The notes: generated by a model not told the origin, from the letters alone. Counted from the first letter of the stretch, positions 41,099 to 51,162 are shown. The stretch: DNA of 64,000 nt from Pedobacter boryungensis (GCF_013204825.1 NZ_JABMKV010000001.1:1116001-1180000), one strand, 5' to 3'. Made by a program: numbers and translations.

Positions 41099-43924
41099 AT
41101 GGGTAGACCTGAAGTAACTAACCAAATAACCAATGGTAAGTTGTCTTTCCGCAAACTAATTGAACATAGTTATGCAGGAGTGACACTTATGGATAAGGAT
41201 TTGAAGATGATTTATCGAAGTCCTTCTGCTCAACGAATTACTGGCTGGAGTGATTCAGAACGTTCGGAAATTGGTCCCTCCTCCTTAGTTCATCCCCATG
41301 ATGAAGATATTCTTCAAGATGTATTACTTCGTGTATATGCCCAACCAGGAGAGTCTCTTTCTACCCGATTTAGAATTCGACATTTTGATGGTAACTATAT
41401 TTGGATAGACTGTACATTAACTAATCTACTGCATGAGGAAGACATAGAAGCGATTGTTTTCAATTTCATAGATATTACTAGGCAGGTAGAACTTGAAGTT
41501 GAGCAACATCAGAGCCAAGCTCTTTTGAGGGAAAAAGCTGATTTTATTCGCATGGTAACAGATCACACTCCAGCCATGATTGCTTATTTTTCGGCTGATC
41601 TTCGTTGCCGCTTTGCTAATAAACCTTATGAAGATTTTTTTGGTGGAAATCAAAGTGTAATTGGCAGATTAAAATCAGAATTATTGTCTCCAGAAGAGTA
41701 CAGCACACATCAACGTCACTTAAAAGCTGTATTAAAGGGCCATCGCCAAAGCTTTGAGCGCAGCTTGCCTTCAGAAAATGGCAATACCTTATTTACACAT
41801 ACACAATACTTACCTGATGGACCTCCTGGCAAGGTTAAAGGCTTCTACTCATTAATTTACGATATCACAGAAATTAAGCTTGCTGAGGCCGAAGTTAGAC
41901 AGCAATCAAGCCAGATGGAAGAATTGATGGACAGTATTACTGATGGATTTTTTTCCGCGGATTCTGAACAACGTTATACTTATGTGAATAAAAAGTTGGG
42001 TGAAATTGTTGGCATGAACCCGGAAGATATGATTGGCCGAAATATATGGGAACTGTTTCCAGATGCGGTTGGCTCATCAACTTACGAATGTATTCAGCAA
42101 GCACTACGTGAAAAACGATATATTACTAATGAAGATCATTACGTTCCGCTTGGGTTATGGCAGGAAAACAGAATTTATCCTCGAGAGGATGGTTTTTCTA
42201 TGTTCATTCAAGACATAACCATTCGTAAAAAAGCAGATCAGCAATATTATATGCTTGTTGATCGGGCACCAGACATGATTGGTATACTGGGGATTGATCG
42301 TTATTTCAAAAGAGTAAATCCTGCCATGTGTAATCAATTAGAGTATACAGAACAGGAATTACTTGAAACACCTCTAGACTTGTTAGTACACCCAGCAGAT
42401 CTAGAAGTTAGTCGTGAAAGAACTCTAGCATTTTTAGCTACAGGTGATTTAACTTTATATTTCGAAAATCGATTTGTGTCCAAAAGTGGCAAAACTATCT
42501 GGTTATCATGGACAGTGACACGCTCTGAAGATGACGGATTGATGTTTTGTGTAGGTAAAAACATTTCTGAGAAAAAGGAAATGGAAAATCTCTTGCTCAA
42601 GGCTAATCAACTTGCCCGGATAGGAAGTTGGGAAATAGATAGGGTGACTGGTATTGCCTACTGGTCACAAATTACGAGAGAGATTTATGAGGTACCTGAC
42701 GATTTTGTTCCAGGAATTGATAATTGGTTATCCTTTTACCGCGAAGGAGCTGATCGCGATTACATTGCTGGTAAAATGGCAGGGACCATAGCTACAGGAC
42801 AACCTTGCGATGCAGAAGTAGAATTGGTTACCGCAAAAGGAAATACCCGCTGGGTTAGAGCTATTGCAGAAGCGGAGTTTAGAAATGGAGAATGCATAAG
42901 GGTTTATGGTAGTTTTCAAGACATTGATGACCGGAAGCGAGCGGAATTAGCTGCCATAGCTACTCTTGCCGAACGTAATAATATTCTAGACAGTATTGGT
43001 GATGGTTTTTTTGCAGTAGATCATAACTGGATAGTTACCTATTGGAATGCCACGGCTGAAAAAACAATGGGTAATTCGAGAGAAATGGTACTGGGTCGTT
43101 GTTTATGGGATATTTATAGTGATGTAGTTGAATTAGATTTCTATAAATATTACCAACGGGCAATGCGCACAGGTAATGCCCAACATTTTGAAGATTACTA
43201 TCCGGCCATGAATACTTGGTTTGGTATTAATGCATACCCCTCACAGAATGGATTATCTGTATTCTTCAGAGATATTACCGAAAGTAAAAAATCATCGCAA
43301 GCACTAGCTGAATCAGAAAAACGTTATAGTGATCTCTTTCAGCTAAGTCCATTGCCCATGTTTGTTTATGAGATAGAAACCTTGAAATATTTAGATGTAA
43401 ATGCTGCTGCAATAACACATTATGGATATAGTAGGGAAGATTTTTTAGCCATGACCATTTTAGACATTAGACCAGTTAACGATATTCCCTTAATACAAAA
43501 TGTACTTTTAGAGCAACAAAAAGAGCATAAAGTAAAAACTCATGGCACATTTCGCCATCGCAAAAAAAACGGTGAAATTATTCAGGTAGATATTCAAAGC
43601 AACCAAATTGTTTATAAAGGTGTAAAAGCTAGAGTTGTACTTGCAAATGATGTAACAGAGCGAGTTCGCTATGTTAAAGCCATTGAAGCCCAGAATAAAA
43701 AACTATTAGACATTTCTTGGATGCAATCTCATGTGATTAGAGCACCTCTGTCTCGAATTATGGGCCTCATCCCCTTATTGAGCCAAATTACTGAAGCATC
43801 TGCCGAACAGCAAACCATTTACGATTATCTTGTGGCTTCGGCCAATGAACTTGATCAGGTAATTCGTTCTATCACTAAAGCAACAGGAACCATCGATTTA
43901 GATGAAGAAGATAAATCGATGTAG
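41099..43924 (+). CDS. Seven-PAS sensor with a HisKA-like helix but no ATPase domain
   Basis: 941 residues. Seven PAS domains at about 15-130, 145-262, 270-380, 383-495, 498-615, 624-732 and 740-858. They end in a dimerisation helix pair (865-925) containing MQSHVIRAPLSRIMGL with a His (878) where HisKA has its phospho-acceptor. The protein then stops 60 residues later, with no N, G1 or G2 boxes, and no ATPase domain follows in any frame. It cannot autophosphorylate alone; it may be phosphorylated by, or dimerise with, another kinase. No membrane segment. Confidence 0.92.
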   Translation: MGRPEVTNQITNGKLSFRKLIEHSYAGVTLMDKDLKMIYRSPSAQRITGWSDSERSEIGPSSLVHPHDEDILQDVLLRVYAQPGESLSTRFRIRHFDGNYIWIDCTLTNLLHEEDIEAIVFNFIDITRQVELEVEQHQSQALLREKADFIRMVTDHTPAMIAYFSADLRCRFANKPYEDFFGGNQSVIGRLKSELLSPEEYSTHQRHLKAVLKGHRQSFERSLPSENGNTLFTHTQYLPDGPPGKVKGFYSLIYDITEIKLAEAEVRQQSSQMEELMDSITDGFFSADSEQRYTYVNKKLGEIVGMNPEDMIGRNIWELFPDAVGSSTYECIQQALREKRYITNEDHYVPLGLWQENRIYPREDGFSMFIQDITIRKKADQQYYMLVDRAPDMIGILGIDRYFKRVNPAMCNQLEYTEQELLETPLDLLVHPADLEVSRERTLAFLATGDLTLYFENRFVSKSGKTIWLSWTVTRSEDDGLMFCVGKNISEKKEMENLLLKANQLARIGSWEIDRVTGIAYWSQITREIYEVPDDFVPGIDNWLSFYREGADRDYIAGKMAGTIATGQPCDAEVELVTAKGNTRWVRAIAEAEFRNGECIRVYGSFQDIDDRKRAELAAIATLAERNNILDSIGDGFFAVDHNWIVTYWNATAEKTMGNSREMVLGRCLWDIYSDVVELDFYKYYQRAMRTGNAQHFEDYYPAMNTWFGINAYPSQNGLSVFFRDITESKKSSQALAESEKRYSDLFQLSPLPMFVYEIETLKYLDVNAAAITHYGYSREDFLAMTILDIRPVNDIPLIQNVLLEQQKEHKVKTHGTFRHRKKNGEIIQVDIQSNQIVYKGVKARVVLANDVTERVRYVKAIEAQNKKLLDISWMQSHVIRAPLSRIMGLIPLLSQITEASAEQQTIYDYLVASANELDQVIRSITKATGTIDLDEEDKSM

Positions 43925-43959
43925 AACTTGTCTAGTAGATGTATCTATTTAGTTTTCAA

Positions 43960-44523
43960 TTAGCAACCTCCTTTTCGAGGGATATGTTTATAAATTATTT
44001 TACCATCTTGTGCTACAAAATCGCCAGATACAATTGGGTATGCATATTTAGGTGCTACCGATACGCCATGGCTTTTTAAAATTATTTTGTCGTTAACTTT
44101 CAAGTTATGCAGTTGCTTAAATTGATTGTTAAGCTTTAAATTTCTGTCAGAATTTTCTGGTCCAAAACTAAGAATATAATCGTCTCCATTAATCTTGACC
44201 ATCATCCCAAAACCTAATTTTGAACCGGGCGGAAGAGAAAGTGAGGTTACAATTGCTTGCATATTGGTATAATCCTTTACTTGTCTTCTTATTTTAGCAA
44301 CACCAGCAAACACTTTTTTCCCTTGGGGAGACATTTCCCATTTTTTATATTTAACACCATCAGGGCTAGCTTCCCATCTTTTCATTTCAGATGCTCTTTC
44401 AGCAGCAGTTAAAGGCTTTGAAGATGCCTTTTTAGAAACTTCGTTTTTAATTTTACCATTGGCAAATAGTAGTCCGCTTACCACAACCAGTATTATGATT
44501 AGCCAATAAATGATCTTTTTCAT
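43960..44523 (-). CDS. Membrane-anchored or exported protein, unknown
   Basis: 187 residues with an N-terminal hydrophobic segment (about 4-22) acting as a signal or anchor. A repeated motif follows: KRWEASPDGVKYKKWEMSPQGKKV. The second half is beta-rich and hydrophilic, with a LPPGSKLGFGMMVKINGDDYIL stretch in the middle. It ends GGC. No family recognised. It stands alone on its strand between the seven-PAS gene and a receiver gene. Confidence 0.8.
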   Translation of the reverse strand: MKKIIYWLIIILVVVSGLLFANGKIKNEVSKKASSKPLTAAERASEMKRWEASPDGVKYKKWEMSPQGKKVFAGVAKIRRQVKDYTNMQAIVTSLSLPPGSKLGFGMMVKINGDDYILSFGPENSDRNLKLNNQFKQLHNLKVNDKIILKSHGVSVAPKYAYPIVSGDFVAQDGKIIYKHIPRKGGC

Positions 44524-44798
44524 TTTTTTTTATTAGTTAAAGTCTCCTGATCAATTAGATCAATATCACATTTGTTTATTTAAACCCTTTTGAGTTGGTG
44601 CAATAAAATTACTTCAATGTACTTCAGTCGGGTGAATCAGAATTGTAAATTAAAATGTAAATATTGTAAAAAGACAAATGGAGTTAATCTGCATGATAAA
44701 AATCAATCTTATAAACAATTCTGGAATACGAAAGCGGTAAAAATTTCAAACCAACTACTACCATAGTTAGTTTGTAACTAAGAACAACTTAATCAGTT

Positions 44799-45152
44799 AT
44801 GAAAAAATGCGTATTTGTACTTGAAGATGACCAGTCGCTTCGCGAACTATTTACCTTATTACTAGAAGAAGAAGAGTTTGAAGTAAAGGCCTACCCCACG
44901 GCCAGAACCTTTAAAGAAAGTCTTGACAAAGAAACACCAGACATTATTGTAATGGATGTTAAGTTACCTGATGGGGATGGCATGCAGATTTGTGCAGAGG
45001 TTAAGGCAGATCCCCAAACTTCAAATATTCCAATTATCATGATGTCAGCACACCGCGATTTTAATCATATACATGACTGTCCTGCAGAGGCTTTCATAGC
45101 AAAGCCTTTTGACATCAATTATTTTATTGATAAAGTACAACAACTTGCATAA
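44799..45152 (+). CDS. Stand-alone response-regulator receiver
   Basis: A 117-residue single receiver: FVLEDDQSLREL, Asp53 in IVMDVKLPDGDG, switch IMMSAHR and Lys in AFIAKPFDI. It closely resembles the receiver at 51163 (both VLED..xLRELFT..L). It is convergent with the GAF-PAS kinase whose stop lies 24 bases away, and is a likely partner. Confidence 0.93.
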   Translation: MKKCVFVLEDDQSLRELFTLLLEEEEFEVKAYPTARTFKESLDKETPDIIVMDVKLPDGDGMQICAEVKADPQTSNIPIIMMSAHRDFNHIHDCPAEAFIAKPFDINYFIDKVQQLA

Positions 45153-45176
45153 GGCACTATTAAACTTAAAACAGAT

Positions 45177-47702
45177 TTATGATTCAAGTGGAAGCTCAAA
45201 TGTAAATACAGAGCCTTTACCCAACTCACTTTCTGCCCAAATCCTCCCGCCGTGGCGTTCAATAATTTCTGAACACAAATATAGTCCAATCCCAAATCCA
45301 GATATATTATTGTTGTTTTCTACTCTATAGAAACGCTCAAACAATTTTTCCAAATCTTGTGCTCTTATTCCTATACCCTGATCTGTTATTGAAACTCTTG
45401 CAAAACCATCTGAACGACTACAGGTAATTTGAACTGATGCACCAACTGGAGAATATTTCACCGCATTGCTCACCAGGTTATTCAGCACCTGGCCAATCTT
45501 AGCCCGGTCACCATTAATTAGAAGTTTATCGGTTCCTTCAAAAAGTATCTGATCTGTTCCATAAACGGAAAAATGTTCTGCTTGACCTTCAGCAATTAAT
45601 TCTGAAAGATCGAAAACTGATTTTTCGATATGTATCTTTCCCGAATCAAGCCTTGATACGTTTAAAAATCCATTGATCATCTCTGCCATCTGCTTTGCCT
45701 GCCTAAGTGGCTGATTGAACATCGAAACTGAAAGCACATCCCCTTTTGAAACCTTACGCTGCATATATTGCAAATAACCAGTAAGCGAGGTTAATGGTGT
45801 TTTAAGTTCATGGCTCACCATTGCAATAAAATCATTTTTTCTGATCTCATCTTCTTTGATATCCGTAATATCCATTACCACACCCGAAAAAAGGGTGGCA
45901 TCGTCGCCAGGCTCTCCAGTTAACTTACCTAAGGCTCTAAGCCAGCGTTTTTTCTCTCCATCACGTCCAATAAGATAAGTAATATCATAGCTTCCTCCTT
46001 GGGAAATTACCTTTTCCATCTGTGCCACGGCATCGGCTCGCGAACTTGGATCAATCTGCTCTACCAGCTGCCCCACCGAAACCTCTGCATCTGCAGCAAA
46101 TCCAAATAGTTGCTTTAACCTAGGTGATGCAACAATATCCATTGTTTTTGCATCAATACGCCAAGTACCAACGTTTGCCCCTTCCACCGCAAGTCTAGTA
46201 GTTAGTTCTGCCTGCTCAACTAGTCTTCTTGACTGTACCTGTTGGCTCACATCAACGGCTACGACCAATATATCTGCTACAGCACCTGCAGAATCACGAA
46301 CGGGCTGATATACTAGGTTAAAGAACAACTCACGTAGTTCGCCCTGATGTTCTAAAAGCGCCCTAATTTCATTAGCATAAAATGCCTGACCCGTACGAAA
46401 CACATCGTCTAGGATTGATAAAAAAGGTTGTCCTGCAATTTCGGGTAAAGCTTCAGCTAAGGGAAGACCTACTACCCCACTGCTCTTGCCCCATACTTCT
46501 AACAACTTGGTATTTGCTGTTTCCACGAATAATTCCTTACCATGCAATACCCCAATGGCAACCGGAGCCTCTTCTATTAGGAACTTGAACCTCGATTCGC
46601 TTTTAAAAAGTTTGTCATTGCTGGCAAGTAATCTCATGTTAGCATTAGCAAGCTCTTTGGCCGATTTTTCCAACAAGCGCCTAGAAATCACCCGTTCAGT
46701 AATTTCAAAAGACATTACGAGCACTCCGTTCCTATTGCCTGCTAAATCTGACAGTGGCTGATAAGTATAATCTACGTAGGTTTCACGTATGTTTCCATCA
46801 CCTGCATCAAATAAAACTGGGCTTTCTTTCACATCAATGATCTCTCCAGTATCCATTACTCGTCTTAATTGACCAGCAAAGGGTTGATCGGCCAGATCGG
46901 GCAAGATTTCTAAAAATGGTTTCCCTAATACTTCCTCTTTAGTCTTTTTCCAATAGGTTAGGTTACTTGTATTGATCATTTCGACCACTAAATCATAACC
47001 CCTAATTACCACTACAGAAGCGGGCAGCATGTTTAAAATTTGCTCTAAATTGGCATTTGCTTGGACCAAGTGATCCCTAGAATTAGCTAGTTCTTCATTT
47101 GTTGCTGACATTTCCTCGTTCATTGCCTGCAACTCTTCCGAGAATGCCACATGAGTAACCTTTTCATCTTCATGGGTCGAACGATCTGATAAGGCAGCAG
47201 CTCTTAACTCGATCTGGTCCATAACCGCCTTAGCAAGTTTGGCCAACAATTGCCTATCCTTTTTAGAAAATGCTCTAGCCACCTTATCAATAATGCATAA
47301 AGTCCCTATCACAAAACCAGCTGGAGAAATTAAAGGTGCCCCTGCATAAAACCTTAGGCCGAAATCTCCTGCTACATTAGGGTTAGCTATCAGACATGGT
47401 TCTTTTAAGGCATCTTCATAAACGGTCACTTCACGATCTAAGACAGCAAGTGCGCAAAGGCTTTTGCCACGATTACTCTCCTTTGTACTACCCATGCCAA
47501 CATTGCTCTTGAAATACACACGTTCAGCATCTACTAAGGAAACTAAAGCAATGGGTACGTCAAAAAATTCCCTAGCTAGCTGGGCCAGATTATCAAAGCA
47601 GTCCTCTGGTGGAGAATCCATTATTCGGTATTGTTCAAGTGCTGCAATCCGCTCGGTATCATTTTCAGGAATGATATTCTTTCCAAAGGTATTCTCGATC
47701 AT
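45177..47702 (-). CDS. Soluble GAF-PAS-PAS-PAS histidine kinase
   Basis: 841 residues from ATG at 47702; the only upstream alternative is a TTG. GAF domain about 20-170 (ALEQYRIMDSPPEDCFDNLA, FYAGAPL), a short coiled coil (EELQAMNEEMSATNEELA), three PAS domains (about 218-340, 367-490, 498-616), HisKA with MVSHELKTPLTSL (His631), and HATPase_c (LNNLVSNAVKYSP, DQGIGI, GFGIGL). No membrane segment. The third PAS and kinase core closely match the kinase at 33259-35274, suggesting duplication. Confidence 0.93.
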   Translation of the reverse strand: MIENTFGKNIIPENDTERIAALEQYRIMDSPPEDCFDNLAQLAREFFDVPIALVSLVDAERVYFKSNVGMGSTKESNRGKSLCALAVLDREVTVYEDALKEPCLIANPNVAGDFGLRFYAGAPLISPAGFVIGTLCIIDKVARAFSKKDRQLLAKLAKAVMDQIELRAAALSDRSTHEDEKVTHVAFSEELQAMNEEMSATNEELANSRDHLVQANANLEQILNMLPASVVVIRGYDLVVEMINTSNLTYWKKTKEEVLGKPFLEILPDLADQPFAGQLRRVMDTGEIIDVKESPVLFDAGDGNIRETYVDYTYQPLSDLAGNRNGVLVMSFEITERVISRRLLEKSAKELANANMRLLASNDKLFKSESRFKFLIEEAPVAIGVLHGKELFVETANTKLLEVWGKSSGVVGLPLAEALPEIAGQPFLSILDDVFRTGQAFYANEIRALLEHQGELRELFFNLVYQPVRDSAGAVADILVVAVDVSQQVQSRRLVEQAELTTRLAVEGANVGTWRIDAKTMDIVASPRLKQLFGFAADAEVSVGQLVEQIDPSSRADAVAQMEKVISQGGSYDITYLIGRDGEKKRWLRALGKLTGEPGDDATLFSGVVMDITDIKEDEIRKNDFIAMVSHELKTPLTSLTGYLQYMQRKVSKGDVLSVSMFNQPLRQAKQMAEMINGFLNVSRLDSGKIHIEKSVFDLSELIAEGQAEHFSVYGTDQILFEGTDKLLINGDRAKIGQVLNNLVSNAVKYSPVGASVQITCSRSDGFARVSITDQGIGIRAQDLEKLFERFYRVENNNNISGFGIGLYLCSEIIERHGGRIWAESELGKGSVFTFELPLES

Positions 47703-47833
47703 AAGATTAAAATGTACATAAATGTACGGCAAAACAAGTAGCTAAAAATGCCATATCCGAACAAGCCCACAACTATTGGAAATAAAACAAAAATTCAGTC
47801 CAACTGTTTTAAAACAAATCCAAAGTTCATGTA

Positions 47834-48319
47834 ATGCCAAAGCAAAAAAATAATAATCCTACAAAAGCAGGTACTAATCATAGTAGCCATCATTCAAAAG
47901 ACAGAATAGCTCATTACATTACCAATATTTTTGGCAGCATCGCCTTTTTGATAAGTTTCCTAATTGCCACAGCAGGTTGGATCATTTATAATAGTGGTAT
48001 GATTAAGGGAATTAAACCTATAGACCCAGATCCTTATTCTAAATTGGAACTTTTTCTTTCGGCTTTCGCCATCTTCCTTTCAACAGCAGTACTCATTAGC
48101 CAGAAACGTCAAGCAAGGCTAGAAAAAATTGCAGAGCAAGTAGAGTTTGAAGTTAATTTGCGAGCAGAAAAGGAAGTTACCAAGGTGCTGGGCATGCTCC
48201 AGGCGATACAAGAAAAGCTTGGCATTGTAAACAATGATCCTGAGCTTAAAAAGATGATGAAAGAATTAGATACCAAAAAAATACATGATCAACAAAAAAG
48301 AGCCGAAGGAAAAGGTTAA
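47834..48319 (+). CDS. DUF1003 inner-membrane protein
   Basis: 161 residues. Two membrane helices (about 32-52 and 70-88) with the DUF1003 pattern: IAHYITNIFGSIAFLISFLI, WIIYNSG, DPYSKLELFLSAFAIFLSTAVLISQKRQ, then a charged C-terminal coil (VNLRAEKEV). DUF1003 proteins are of unknown function. It is upstream of the LOV kinase on the same strand (89-base gap) and may share its regulation. Confidence 0.9.
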   Translation: MPKQKNNNPTKAGTNHSSHHSKDRIAHYITNIFGSIAFLISFLIATAGWIIYNSGMIKGIKPIDPDPYSKLELFLSAFAIFLSTAVLISQKRQARLEKIAEQVEFEVNLRAEKEVTKVLGMLQAIQEKLGIVNNDPELKKMMKELDTKKIHDQQKRAEGKG

Positions 48320-48408
48320 TTATCGACATTGCTTTAAAATCATATAAATTTTTCCAGATAAAAAACTTTTCGCTACCAGGAAACGTTTATGTAAAATAAT
48401 TTTTTGAT

Positions 48409-49941
48409 TTGGACGAAATAACTTATAACACAAAAAAGGCGACAGGTGCCAAGTTGGACCTGGAACTGCTCTCAAAAGTAATGGATGCTACTAATACGGG
48501 CATTGTGATTACCGATAATGGGTTGCCAGACAATCCAATTATTTACTGCAATCCGGCGTTTGAAAAAATATCTGGATACTCACGCAACGAGATTATTGGT
48601 CATAATTGCAGATTTTTGCAAGGAAAAGACCGTACCCAGCAACAGCGCCAAACTATTGCTAATGCGATAGCTAATGGTGAACCATGCAATGTAGAGATAA
48701 GAAATTACACCAAGACCGGAAAACTGTTTTGGAACGAATTGTATATCTCTCCTGTTAAGGATGAAAGCGGGAAAGTTACCCACTTTATTGGTGTGCAAAA
48801 TGATGTAAGCTCACGTAAAAAATCTCAGTTAGAGTTGGAAATGGCTAACAGTGAAATGGAGAAAACCATTGAACAACGTACCCAACTTTACAAAGAAAGT
48901 CAAGAATATTTGACAAGTATTGTAGAAACCATTCGTGAAAGTCTGGTAGTGATGGATAAAGAATATAAAATCCTTAGCGCTAACAATCATTTTCTACATA
49001 CGTTTAAGGTCTCGTTGAATGAAACTAAAGGTAAATTACTTTTTGAGCTTGGAAACGGACAATGGGATATTCCAGAACTTAGAAAAATGATGGAAGAAAT
49101 TCTTCCTACTAACAATCCAGTGCTAGACTATGAGGTGGAACACGAATTTCCCCACATTGGTAAAAAACTGATGCTACTTAATGCTCATCGTATCGAGCTT
49201 GAAGGACAATACAAAGACTGGATCCTACTGGCCATTGAAGATATCACTGAACGCCGTGCTATTCAACAGCGTAAGGACGATTTTCTTTCAATAGCCAGCC
49301 ACGAACTTAAAACTCCTTTAACCACAATAGTGGGCTATATGCAAATGATGGAAAGGTTGATGCCAGAAAATGCAACTGATAAATTTAAAAACGTTGTTGA
49401 AAAGACTGGTCGGTATGTACAACGACTTAACCAATTGTTATCTGAACTCTTAGACGTTTCACGCATCCAGACAGGTAACATCGAATTGCACCGAGAACCT
49501 TTCGACTTTGATCGTATGGTAGTTGAAACTATAGAAGGCATGAGGGGCGCAAGTCCAGACAGAACCATAGAACTTTCTGGAAAAACAGAAATTTTCTATA
49601 ATGGTGATGAATCACACCTGATCCAAGTTTTGAATAATCTTTTGAGTAATGCTATCAAGTATTCACCCGCAAAAAGCACGGTTGGTGTACAGATCAGTAA
49701 GATTAGCGATTTTCTTAGAGTATCAGTATCTGATCAGGGAATGGGTATTGCAACTGACGACCAAGCAAAAGTCTTCGACCGTTTTTACCGAGTTGGTGAA
49801 GTTCAACGAGATTATCCAGGAATGGGCATCGGTCTTTATATCTGCCAACAGATCATTTCTAACCACGGTGGAACAATATGGGTAGAGAGTGAAAAAGGAA
49901 GGGGTTCGGTATTCAATTTTACCTTACCAATAAACAATTAA
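48409..49941 (+). CDS. LOV-domain histidine kinase (predicted blue-light sensor)
   Basis: 510 residues from a TTG start; a stop codon 12 bases upstream leaves no ATG before Met25, which already lies in the PAS/LOV cap. LOV domain about 20-137: NCRFLQ with the photoactive Cys67, flavin-contacting Asn99 (NYTKTGKLFWN, Asn109) and Gln130 (FIGVQNDVS). A coiled coil, a second PAS-like domain (about 165-282), HisKA with IASHELKTPLTTI (His298) and HATPase_c (LNNLLSNAIKYSP, DQGMGI, GMGIGL) follow. Soluble. The next gene, 10 bases on, is its likely receiver. Confidence 0.92.
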   Translation: MDEITYNTKKATGAKLDLELLSKVMDATNTGIVITDNGLPDNPIIYCNPAFEKISGYSRNEIIGHNCRFLQGKDRTQQQRQTIANAIANGEPCNVEIRNYTKTGKLFWNELYISPVKDESGKVTHFIGVQNDVSSRKKSQLELEMANSEMEKTIEQRTQLYKESQEYLTSIVETIRESLVVMDKEYKILSANNHFLHTFKVSLNETKGKLLFELGNGQWDIPELRKMMEEILPTNNPVLDYEVEHEFPHIGKKLMLLNAHRIELEGQYKDWILLAIEDITERRAIQQRKDDFLSIASHELKTPLTTIVGYMQMMERLMPENATDKFKNVVEKTGRYVQRLNQLLSELLDVSRIQTGNIELHREPFDFDRMVVETIEGMRGASPDRTIELSGKTEIFYNGDESHLIQVLNNLLSNAIKYSPAKSTVGVQISKISDFLRVSVSDQGMGIATDDQAKVFDRFYRVGEVQRDYPGMGIGLYICQQIISNHGGTIWVESEKGRGSVFNFTLPINN

Positions 49942-49951
49942 GCAGATAAAT

Positions 49952-50311
49952 ATGAATAATAAAAAAATATTAGTCTGCGATGACGATCCAGGCATTTTAG
50001 AAATGTTGGAGTTAATTTTAGAGGAGGAGGGTTATGAGGTAGTGCTAGAAGACAAAAGTGTGAATGCACTCAAAAAGATTAAAGCAGAAGCACCTGGTCT
50101 TGTTTTGCTAGACATCTGGATGCCTGTAATCTCTGGTGATCAAGTTTTAAGAGCGATGAAAGCAGATGGTATGCCAATGCCTGTATTAATGTATTCTGCA
50201 AGTACTGATGGGAAGGCTATCGCAAATGCGGCAGGTGCTGACGAATTCTTAGCTAAACCATTTGACATTGACGTATTATTAAACTCTGTATCTAGATTAC
50301 TAGAAAGATAA
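49952..50311 (+). CDS. Stand-alone receiver, partner of the LOV kinase
   Basis: A 119-residue single receiver: VCDDDPGILEM, Asp54 in VLLDIWMPVISG, switch LMYSASTD and Lys in EFLAKPFDI. It lies 10 bases after the LOV kinase and is followed by a hairpin, so the two form an operon. With no output domain it must act by protein contact, for example on a phosphotransfer partner or anti-sigma system. Confidence 0.94.
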   Translation: MNNKKILVCDDDPGILEMLELILEEEGYEVVLEDKSVNALKKIKAEAPGLVLLDIWMPVISGDQVLRAMKADGMPMPVLMYSASTDGKAIANAAGADEFLAKPFDIDVLLNSVSRLLER

Positions 50312-50447
50312 TAATGTCGTTCGAATTAAGATTTGATTTGCATTACAAATGCAAAGATGAAATTTAGGTTAGATAGTGTTCTGTTATTACTAAGGACAAT
50401 TTATTACTAAATTGAAAATAAGTACAAAGTACTGAGCATATTAACAT

Positions 50448-50481
50448 AAGAACGAGAAAGGCTTAAACCTTTCCCGTTCTT
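50448..50481. terminator. Hairpin between convergent genes, probable terminator
   Basis: A 14-bp stem with one mismatch (AAGAACGAGAAAGG / CCTTTCCCGTTCTT) and 6-base loop, 137 bases after the receiver stop and before the convergent PA2169-type gene. The following T-run is weak, so its efficiency is uncertain. Confidence 0.6.
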
Positions 50482-50542
50482 ATAATCTTAGTATTTTGCA
50501 TAAAGTTGCGGAGAATTCCGTAATTATTTAGTGAATAGAGAA

Positions 50543-51001
50543 CTACAAGTCCTTGTATTTTTGTTCTAAAACTTCAATCTCTTTTAACGCTTCTGCGATT
50601 CCATTGCGTTGCGAGGTCAACAAATTTAAATGATCTGAATGTAGCTCATTGTCTTTAATGGTCATGTCGTATTTTTCCAGTGCGGCTTTTTCCCCTGTAA
50701 TTACGGCACCCAACAAAGCAGTTTCACTTTTATCGGTTAAAGCCTCTTTAATATCTATCCAAGTTCTGTGAATAGCACCTAATATACCACCTTCATCATT
50801 TTCTGAGGCTGCGCCATGTTTAGCTAAATGCGCTTTTAGCTCAGTCTCGTATAACTTTCTTTCGGCTACATACTTTGCAAACACAGCCTTAAGTTCTACA
50901 TTATCGGTCGAATCTGCCGCCGACATATAACCTTCTTTACCATCATTGATGATAGAGATCAGACCCTTTAGGTCGGAGATAATTTCTTGATTGTTTTCCA
51001 T
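50543..51001 (-). CDS. PA2169-family four-helix-bundle protein (DUF2383)
   Basis: 152 residues, fully helical, with the PA2169 pattern: DLKGLISIINDGKEGYMSAAD, KYVAERKLYETELKAHLAK, HRTWIDIKEAL, GEKAALEKYDMTI. The fold is a ferritin-like bundle; function unknown, often found with stress proteins. It is divergent from the receiver at 51163. Confidence 0.9.
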   Translation of the reverse strand: MENNQEIISDLKGLISIINDGKEGYMSAADSTDNVELKAVFAKYVAERKLYETELKAHLAKHGAASENDEGGILGAIHRTWIDIKEALTDKSETALLGAVITGEKAALEKYDMTIKDNELHSDHLNLLTSQRNGIAEALKEIEVLEQKYKDL

Positions 51002-51162
51002 GTCTTTTAGATTTTTTACAGATTAAACCCTCTCTTGTCCAAAAAGTTTGCAAGGCCTGTAAATATGACACTACAAGCTTAACCCAATAGGTTGTGGGAT
51101 TGTAAATAATACAACAAACAAAAGAACTAAATCACTGTTGGAAATAGAGAACCTAGCCTACA

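Noticed and set aside
47714..47727. GTACAT-AA-ATGTAC palindrome just upstream of the GAF-PAS kinase start
   Set aside because: Short, AT-rich and within 12 bases of the start codon; could be chance and has no second copy nearby.
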